In this document: piece by piece, positions 6,116 through 10,467 of the stretch
Layout: each line of letters opens with the position of its first letter
Numbering within the stretch: the stretch's first letter is position 1
Origin: an uncultured Burkholderiales bacterium
Lineage (GTDB): Bacteria > Pseudomonadota > Gammaproteobacteria > Burkholderiales > Burkholderiaceae_E
NCBI GenBank assembly: GCA_903923345.1
Contig: CAIXXI010000402.1
Span: forward strand, 1-10,467
Direction of reading: 5' to 3'
DNA length: 10,467 bases
Translations under genes and position numbers: made by a program
Notes under the pieces: generated by a model
What the model was told of the DNA's origin: nothing
Database searches by the model: none
The model's input: the letters and a program-made list of their open reading frames with translations, nothing else

Positions 6116-7054
6116 TCAGCCTTGGGTGTCGTTGTGCACCGGCCTCAGGTCATAGCCGAGTCGGGGAAAGTGCACGACCACCGTTCCCACCAGCGGGTCG
6201 TGCCTGCGCACCGCGATCTCATCCTGACCGAGGTGAACCAGTTCGCCACGGACCGCATCGCGACCGTAGTCGTCGGCCCGAACACTGACCTCGCTGCCCA
6301 GTGGCGGATCGTGTTCCCAGGGCGATGAGGGGGCGGTCAATTCAGGTTCAGCGCTTTTCGCGATGGCCAGGGCATCAGCCGGCGCAAGCACCGTGGGTGT
6401 TCCATGGCCGATGGCTCTGACCCGCTGCATCCATCGGGCCATCAAGGGATAGGGTTTCAGCTCGAAGGCCAGCAGTTCGGTGCGGGCGGTGAAGAACCAC
6501 AGCGGATGATAGACAGCCAGATCGGCCACCGTGGGCGCGTTGCCCAGGATCCAGTCCCGACCATCTGCCAGCATGGCTTCCACCGCAGGCAATTGCGCAT
6601 GAACCAGTGGCGCATTGCGCAGTGCCGCCCTTCGCATGGTGGCGGCGTCCGGCGGCGGCAGGTTGCGCATCATCGAACGGTCAGCCTGCAGCCCTGCGGG
6701 AAGATGGTCCGTGTTCATGCCCGACACATACAGCGTGATCGGGCGCATCAGACGGTTCTCTGCCCAATAGGCGATCGCATCCGCCATGGCTGCGTGCGCT
6801 GGTGGAAACAGGCTCGGCGTGGGCACCCGCCGCTCGATTTCACGAACGATGAGGCGGGTGTCACAGTAGATGTCCGCGCCGATCTGCAGAACCGGCGTGC
6901 GCCGATAGCCTCCGGTCAGCGGCACCAGGTCCGGCTTGGGGGCGATCGGCGGGATGGTGACCGAACGCCAGGCAATGCCCTTGAAACCGAGCGCAAGCCG
7001 CGCTTTCTCGGCGAAATTGGAGAAATCGTAGTGATGAAGAATGAACTCAGCCAT
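6116..7054 (-). CDS. Glutathione S-transferase-like protein with extra C-terminal domain
   Basis: A 312-residue protein, longer than the usual 200-230 of GSTs. The N-terminal thioredoxin-fold domain (1-80) begins 'FILHHYDFSNFAEKARLAL', with Ser12 as the candidate glutathione-activating residue, the cis-proline motif 'YRRTPVLQIG' (Pro54) and 'CDTRLIVREIE' where GSTs usually have a Glu/Asp-Ser/Thr pair (Asp65-Thr66). The all-helical GST C domain (about 85-220) includes 'APTVADLAVYHPLWF' (173-187), the N-capping box region. Residues about 245-305 form a beta-rich extension around 'VSVRADDYGRDAVRGELVHL' and 'VVVHFPRLGYDLRPV', which resembles a small barrel domain and is not part of standard GSTs. 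Such proteins may open ethers or epoxides or isomerise maleyl-type acids with glutathione; no reaction can be assigned. The start overlaps the end of the CMD-family gene by 8 bases, showing one operon. Confidence 0.87.
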   Translation of the reverse strand: MAEFILHHYDFSNFAEKARLALGFKGIAWRSVTIPPIAPKPDLVPLTGGYRRTPVLQIGADIYCDTRLIVREIERRVPTPSLFPPAHAAMADAIAYWAENRLMRPITLYVSGMNTDHLPAGLQADRSMMRNLPPPDAATMRRAALRNAPLVHAQLPAVEAMLADGRDWILGNAPTVADLAVYHPLWFFTARTELLAFELKPYPLMARWMQRVRAIGHGTPTVLAPADALAIAKSAEPELTAPSSPWEHDPPLGSEVSVRADDYGRDAVRGELVHLGQDEIAVRRHDPLVGTVVVHFPRLGYDLRPVHNDTQG

Positions 7055-7460
7055 GCTGGATTTTCTTCAGTGCACCCTCGATACACTCACCCGACAAATT
7101 GATGGCCGGCACACCCCGAAACACGAAGGCGATCCCCGCCGCCGCCTGCAGCTCCTCGACGCTGGCTCCGGCGCGCAAGGCCGCCACCGCATGATTTTCG
7201 GCCGCCACCGAACCATTGACCAGCAAGATGGCGAAGGCAATCAACTGCGAGGTCTTGCGATCGAGGGCTTTGGGGTCGATGAGTTGCGCGCGCAAGGCCT
7301 CGATGGCCGTGGTCATTTCCGGGGCGGTCTGAAGCCCGAGCTGCACCCGGTCATCGACCCGCTTGGGCATGAAGCCGATGAGGTCCTGATAGTGCGCACG
7401 AATGGCCGTCAGCTCGGCATCGGCACCCGACGCCGCGGTATGGGTTGAATCCGGATTCAT
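7047..7460 (-). CDS. Carboxymuconolactone decarboxylase (CMD) family protein
   Basis: A 137-residue protein of the CMD/AhpD all-helical fold. The recognisable part is 'IDPKALDRKTSQLIAFAILL' (61-80) followed by 'GSVAAENHAVAALRAGAS' (83-100), where the His and the 'A..AGAS' tail match the family core. AhpD-type members carry CxxC seven and four residues before this His. Here those positions are Gly and Ala, so a thiol peroxidase function is unlikely. The only cysteine is near the C-terminus (in SGECIEG). A decarboxylase or isomerase-like role on a muconolactone-type acid is possible, as for PcaC, but not shown. GAGG at 7469-7472 (complement strand), 8 bases before the ATG, is a good ribosome binding site. 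The gene lies 27 bases after the amidohydrolase and overlaps the GST-like gene. Confidence 0.85.
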   Translation of the reverse strand: MNPDSTHTAASGADAELTAIRAHYQDLIGFMPKRVDDRVQLGLQTAPEMTTAIEALRAQLIDPKALDRKTSQLIAFAILLVNGSVAAENHAVAALRAGASVEELQAAAGIAFVFRGVPAINLSGECIEGALKKIQHG

Positions 7461-7487
7461 GGACAGAGCCTCATCGATTGATCTTGT

Positions 7488-8390
7488 TCACGCCTGCTTG
7501 ACCGGGGCAAAGCCATAGAGCCGCGCGGCATTGTCGGCAAACAGGGGCACCCGCACGGCGTCGTTTTCAATCCAGGACTCGAGCGCATCGACCAGGTCGA
7601 TGTCATTGGGCATGTCGGCATGGATGCCCGGATGCGGCCAGTTGGTGCCCCAGACGCAGCGGTCGGGGTGATCGCGCAGGAGGGTCTGAGCGATCGGCCT
7701 CATGTCCTCGTAGGCCGGGCCGGGTGCATCCGAGAGCCGATACCAGCTCGAGACCTTGGTCCAGGTATCGGCTCGCCGGGACAGCAATCGGTCGATGACC
7801 TTGAACCCGGGCGAATCGATGCCTTCGGAACCTCGCACACGGCCCATGTGGTCGAAGACCAGCGGCACCGGGCAGGCCATCAGGCGGGACTCGAGTTCGA
7901 CCCAGTCGGCGGCTTTGGCGATGTTGATTTCGATGTGCCAGCCATGCGGGGCAATCAGCGCTGCGATCGACTCGAGATCCCGTGTGGTGGCGCCGGTCGG
8001 GAACTGGTCCATGAGCCGCGCGGCCCGAAAACCGGCGGCATTGAGCGAGGCAATCAGGGCAGGGCTGGCGTCCGGCGGGATGGCGGCCACCGCGCGCAGC
8101 CGATCGGGATGCGCCTGCACGAAATCTTCTGTGATGCGATTGTCATAGCCGTAGGGCGTGCCATGCACCTGAACGCCGCGTTCGACGCCGAGCGCCTCAT
8201 GCAGCGCAAACCAGGCTTCACGGGTACACAGCGGCGGGTCGTATCGGCGATTGCCGACCAGCGGGTATTGGTCGAAGCGATCGAAAACATGCGCATGGCA
8301 ATCGACCGTGCCTCGCGGCAGCGCGCGAAGCGGTTTGCGCAGACGGGCGTCGGGTGGCAGCGGCTGGGATGAGGCGGGTGCGGTCGACAT
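7488..8390 (-). CDS. Amidohydrolase family TIM-barrel hydrolase, LigI (2-pyrone-4,6-dicarboxylate lactonase)-like
   Basis: A 300-residue protein of the amidohydrolase-2 group. 'VDCHAHVFDRFDQYPL' (29-44) carries the HxH pair His32/His34 at the end of strand 1. 'HGTPYGYDN' (76-84) and 'RAVAAIPPDAS' (99-109) follow, 'LVFDHMGRV' (177-185) brings His181, and 'CVWGTNWPHPG' (245-255) is the strand-8 motif. In LigI, a metal-independent member, the strand-8 Asp activates water to open the pyrone lactone ring; here that position is Asn250. I therefore call a lactonase-like hydrolase of uncertain activity. Proteins of this kind are often encoded beside Bug receptors in Burkholderiales, as here, where the receptor gene ends 4 bases upstream. 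The likely substrate is a cyclic or dicarboxylic compound imported by that receptor. The protein is cytoplasmic, with no signal peptide. Confidence 0.88.
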   Translation of the reverse strand: MSTAPASSQPLPPDARLRKPLRALPRGTVDCHAHVFDRFDQYPLVGNRRYDPPLCTREAWFALHEALGVERGVQVHGTPYGYDNRITEDFVQAHPDRLRAVAAIPPDASPALIASLNAAGFRAARLMDQFPTGATTRDLESIAALIAPHGWHIEINIAKAADWVELESRLMACPVPLVFDHMGRVRGSEGIDSPGFKVIDRLLSRRADTWTKVSSWYRLSDAPGPAYEDMRPIAQTLLRDHPDRCVWGTNWPHPGIHADMPNDIDLVDALESWIENDAVRVPLFADNAARLYGFAPVKQA

Positions 8391-8394
8391 GGCA

Positions 8395-9390
8395 TCAGTC
8401 CATCGAGATGTTGGACTCGCGGGCGACCGTTTTCCAGTTGGCGAAATCCTTCTGGATGTAGGTCTCGAAGGACTTGTTGTCTGCTTCGATCAGATCGACG
8501 CCCAGCCCTGCGAAGCGCTCCTTGACCGCTGGCCTGGCCATCGCCTGCTTCAAGGCTGCCTGCAGCTTGTCGAGCACGGGTCGCGGGGTGCCGGCCGGTG
8601 CAAACAGCCCGGTGAACGTGATCACCTCGTAATCCGGCAGGCCCAGCTCCATCAGCGTCGGCACCTCAGGCTGCTGAGCGGCGCGCTGCTTCGAAGTCAC
8701 TGCGAGCGCCCGAATGCGCCCCTCCCGGATATGGGGCAACGAGGCGGTGAGCTGATCCATCATCGTCTCGACCTGGCCGCCCACCAGGTCGGTGAGCGCA
8801 GGGCCGCTGCCCTTGTAGGGAATGTGATTGAGCTTCATGCCGCCCTGGCGCGCGAGCAGCTCGATGGCCAGGTGGTTCGAGGATCCGGTCCCGGCCGAGG
8901 CCACCGAGACTTGCCCGGGGCGAGCCATCGCCTGTGCAACGAACTCCCGATAGTTGCGAATCGGCGCTTTGGCCGAGGCCGTCAGCACGATCGGCACGGA
9001 ATGGATCGGGCCGATGAGCGCGAGGTCCTTGATCGGATCGTAGGGCGGAGTTTTGGCCAGCGCCGGCGCCACGGTGATGGTGCCGCTTGAGCCGAGCAGC
9101 AGGGTGTATCCGTCTGCAGCGCCCTTGGCCACCGCGGCCGACCCGATCATGCCGCCGGCCCCAGGCCGATTCTCGATGACCACCTGCTGGCCCAGGATCT
9201 CGCTGAGCGCCGGCGCGATGGTGCGCGCGGTGATGTCGACATTCCCGCCGGGCGCCCAGGGCACCATGATGCGAATGGGTTTGTTGGGGAATTCCTGCGC
9301 GCAAACGACTGGATTGAAGGTCGCAAGTGAGAGGCCGCACAATGCGGCAGCGAGAAATCGAAGGCGATTGCGCGCGATGACCGGGTGCAT
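8395..9390 (-). CDS. Tripartite tricarboxylate transporter (TctC/Bug) family periplasmic receptor
   Basis: A 331-residue secreted protein. The signal peptide has a basic start 'MHPVIARNRLRF', a hydrophobic core 'LAAALCGLSLATF' and probable cleavage after 'VVCA' (residue 31), leaving 'QEFPNKPIRIMVPWAPGGNVDITAR', the typical mature start of the family when read in pieces (32-42 and 43-56). Further hallmarks are 'NRPGAGGMIG' (74-83), 'SAGTGSSNHLA' (165-175), 'NHIPYKGSGPALTDLVGG' (188-205) and 'LAVTSKQR' (229-236). The family folds as a two-lobed Venus flytrap and binds carboxylates. No TctA/TctB membrane genes are present, so it is an orphan receptor, which is common in Burkholderiales. The frame is open further upstream to 9549. 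The ATG at 9390 is chosen for its signal peptide and ribosome binding site. It is first in a four-gene - strand operon. Confidence 0.94.
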   Translation of the reverse strand: MHPVIARNRLRFLAAALCGLSLATFNPVVCAQEFPNKPIRIMVPWAPGGNVDITARTIAPALSEILGQQVVIENRPGAGGMIGSAAVAKGAADGYTLLLGSSGTITVAPALAKTPPYDPIKDLALIGPIHSVPIVLTASAKAPIRNYREFVAQAMARPGQVSVASAGTGSSNHLAIELLARQGGMKLNHIPYKGSGPALTDLVGGQVETMMDQLTASLPHIREGRIRALAVTSKQRAAQQPEVPTLMELGLPDYEVITFTGLFAPAGTPRPVLDKLQAALKQAMARPAVKERFAGLGVDLIEADNKSFETYIQKDFANWKTVARESNISMD

Positions 9391-9396
9391 GGTGTG

Positions 9397-9401
9397 TCTC
9401 C
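9397..9401 (-). promoter_or_regulatory. Ribosome binding site GGAGA of the Bug receptor gene
   Basis: On the complement strand GGAGA lies 6 bases before the ATG at 9390. It supports this start over the longer open frame reaching 9549, and the protein then begins directly with a signal peptide. Confidence 0.6.
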
Positions 9402-9417
9402 GGATGATGTAGGGGGG

Positions 9418-9435
9418 TCTGGCAACTGCGCCAGA
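9418..9435. promoter_or_regulatory. Inverted repeat TCTGGC-N6-GCCAGA, possible operator between divergent genes
   Basis: A perfect 6-bp dyad with spacer AACTGC lies in the 133-base gap between the Bug receptor gene (- strand) and the alpha/beta hydrolase gene (+ strand), 28 bases upstream of the receptor start. Position and size fit a binding site for a dimeric regulator controlling the - strand operon and perhaps the divergent gene. I could not find convincing -35/-10 pairs in the rest of this gap, and no regulator gene is in the window. Confidence 0.35.
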
Positions 9436-9510
9436 AATGTACCTCAATCGCAGGCGTGCTCCATCGACAGTGGTACCGTCACCGCTCGAGACGACTGATC
9501 CCATTCTTCG

Positions 9511-9516
9511 AGGTGA
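9511..9516 (+). promoter_or_regulatory. Ribosome binding site AGGTGA of the alpha/beta hydrolase gene
   Basis: AGGTGA lies 7 bases before the ATG at 9524. It decides for that start over the in-frame ATG at 9437, whose extra 29 residues do not resemble the family. Confidence 0.55.
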
Positions 9517-9523
9517 ACCGCCC

Positions 9524-10375
9524 ATGAGCGCCCTGATCCGACGCACCACCGGACTGCCTGTGAACCTGGCCTATATCGATGCAGGTGAAGGCACGCCGAT
9601 CATCTTCGTTCACGAATTTGCCGGCGACATGATGAGCTGGCTGCCCCAGGTCAATGCCTTGTCGCGCCGATACCGCTGCATTGCCTACAGCGCGCGCGGT
9701 TACACCCCCTCGGACGTGCCGACAGACCCCAAGGCCTACGGCTGGGAATTTGCGGTGTCGGACATCATCGCCTTGATGGACTTCCTGAAGATCGACAAGG
9801 CGCACCTGGTGGGTCTGTCGATGGGGGGCTATGCGGTGGTTTCAGCAGGCTATCTGCACCCGGACCGGATCCTGTCGATCGGGGTGTGCAGTGCCGGGTC
9901 GGGCTCGGTGTCGCACGGGCGCGAAGAGATGATTGCATCCAGCCTGGCGATGGCTGATCGCATCGAACGGGAAGGCACCCGCCTTGCTGTGACGGACTAT
10001 GCCAAGGCGGCGTCGCGCGTCCCCTTCCTGGAGAAGGACCCGATGGGCTTCGACACGTTTTTCCAGCAGTTTGCCGGCCACGATTCGCTGGGCTCGGCGC
10101 TGACACTGCGCGGCTTTCAGGCGGCGCGCCCCTCTTTGCTGGACAAGGGCAAGGAGCTGGCAAGCATCAAGGCACCGGTGATGATGCTGCTGGGCGATCG
10201 GGACAGTGGCTGCGTGGAGCCCACACTGTTCATGTGGCGCACGATTCCCGGGGCCACCCTGGCCGTGCTGCCCAATTCGGGACATTGCATCAACCTGGAA
10301 GAGCCCGAGTTGTTCAACAGCATGCTGCTGGCCTTTATCGACCGTGTTGAAGGATCAGCGCGTCGCGCGGGCTGA
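9524..10375 (+). CDS. Alpha/beta hydrolase, enol-lactonase/haloperoxidase-like
   Basis: A 283-residue alpha/beta hydrolase-fold protein without signal peptide. 'IIFVHEFAGD' (26-35) is the oxyanion-loop region, with Glu in place of the usual Gly after His30. 'AYSARGYTPSD' (54-64) follows, and the nucleophile elbow is 'VGLSMGGY' with Ser99. 'MLLGDRDSG' (221-229) supplies the acid, probably Asp227, and 'LPNSGHCINLEEPELFN' (249-265) the catalytic His254. This set of motifs is shared by PcaD-type 3-oxoadipate enol-lactonases, C-C bond hydrolases and perhydrolases, so the family is sure but the substrate is not. It is transcribed divergently from the Bug receptor operon, and its presence beside a CMD homologue and a LigI-like protein favours a lactone-hydrolysing role by context. 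An open frame starts at 9437, but ATG 9524 with AGGTGA is preferred. Confidence 0.9.
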   Translation: MSALIRRTTGLPVNLAYIDAGEGTPIIFVHEFAGDMMSWLPQVNALSRRYRCIAYSARGYTPSDVPTDPKAYGWEFAVSDIIALMDFLKIDKAHLVGLSMGGYAVVSAGYLHPDRILSIGVCSAGSGSVSHGREEMIASSLAMADRIEREGTRLAVTDYAKAASRVPFLEKDPMGFDTFFQQFAGHDSLGSALTLRGFQAARPSLLDKGKELASIKAPVMMLLGDRDSGCVEPTLFMWRTIPGATLAVLPNSGHCINLEEPELFNSMLLAFIDRVEGSARRAG

Positions 10376-10407
10376 GTCCTGGACACGGCGGGGCGGTGCG
10401 CCTCGGA

Positions 10408-10413
10408 TAGAAT
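10408..10413 (+). promoter_or_regulatory. Possible -10 element TAGAAT before a gene at the right edge
   Basis: TAGAAT matches five of six positions of the sigma-70 -10 consensus, in the 70-base gap after the alpha/beta hydrolase gene. No good -35 hexamer is found at 16-18 bases upstream; TGGACA at 10380-10385 is too far away. Weak support only. Confidence 0.25.
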
Positions 10414-10445
10414 CGCGGGTTATCTCCAGTGGATGCCGTGATTCG

Positions 10446-10467
10446 ATGACTGCCGCCTCGCCCGCTG
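10446..10467 (+). CDS. Possible start of a further gene, cut by the window edge
   Basis: An ATG at 10446 opens a frame reading MTAASPA that runs off the window. Other ATG/GTG codons just upstream (10433, 10438) hit stops within a few codons. It lies 33 bases beyond the TAGAAT element, which fits a transcribed start, but no clear ribosome binding site is seen and seven codons allow no identification. Confidence 0.3.

Noticed and set aside
9472..9477. Palindrome GGTACC in the divergent gap
   Set aside because: Symmetry does not extend usefully beyond 6 bp, which is expected by chance.
9391..9549. N-terminal extension of the Bug receptor (53 residues)
   Set aside because: The ATG at 9390 has a good GGAGA and is followed directly by a signal peptide; the extension would bury that signal sequence and overlap the divergent gene's start.

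Overview
The window looks like a piece of a GC-rich betaproteobacterial chromosome, most likely order Burkholderiales. The main clue is an orphan tripartite tricarboxylate transporter (TctC/Bug) periplasmic receptor, a family greatly expanded in that order. Dense CoA-linked catabolic genes, tight gene packing and GTG/ATG starts with purine-rich ribosome binding sites agree with this. The assignment is by inference; no rRNA, tRNA or other taxonomic marker is present. Coding density is very high and no gap exceeds about 135 bases. I see no insertion sequence, CRISPR array, tRNA or phage gene.

Region 1 (1-3772, + strand) is one operon-like run. It holds the 3' end of a branched-chain amino acid type ABC transporter substrate-binding protein, a crotonase-family protein without the usual hydratase glutamates, an APH-fold kinase, a small DUF6285-type protein and an acyl-CoA dehydrogenase. 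Gaps are 20 bases or less. The kinase / small protein / acyl-CoA dehydrogenase trio resembles LvaA-LvaB-LvaC of the Pseudomonas putida levulinate pathway and the kinase-dehydrogenase fusion of animal ACAD10/ACAD11. Those systems phosphorylate a 4-hydroxyacyl-CoA and eliminate phosphate to make an enoyl-CoA. I therefore read this block as a candidate gamma-hydroxyacyl-CoA processing module with its own uptake protein.

Region 2 (3776-6093) has a convergent RluF/RsuA-family pseudouridine synthase (- strand), followed by two overlapping short-chain dehydrogenases (+ strand). The two SDRs have intact catalytic residues, but different residues at the cofactor-selecting position. The divergent gap before the first SDR carries two adjacent inverted repeats. 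A perfect 9-bp hairpin lies in the last codons of the pseudouridine synthase gene, just beyond the convergent acyl-CoA dehydrogenase gene.

Region 3 (6116-9390, - strand) is a second catabolic operon. In transcription order it contains a TctC/Bug receptor, a LigI-like amidohydrolase, a carboxymuconolactone decarboxylase-family protein and a glutathione S-transferase-like protein with an added C-terminal domain. Region 4 (9524-10375, + strand) is a divergent alpha/beta hydrolase resembling enol-lactonases. Receptor, lactonase-like hydrolase, CMD homologue and alpha/beta hydrolase together suggest catabolism of a lactone or aromatic-derived carboxylate; the substrate cannot be read from the sequence. 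A possible start of another + strand gene lies at the right edge.
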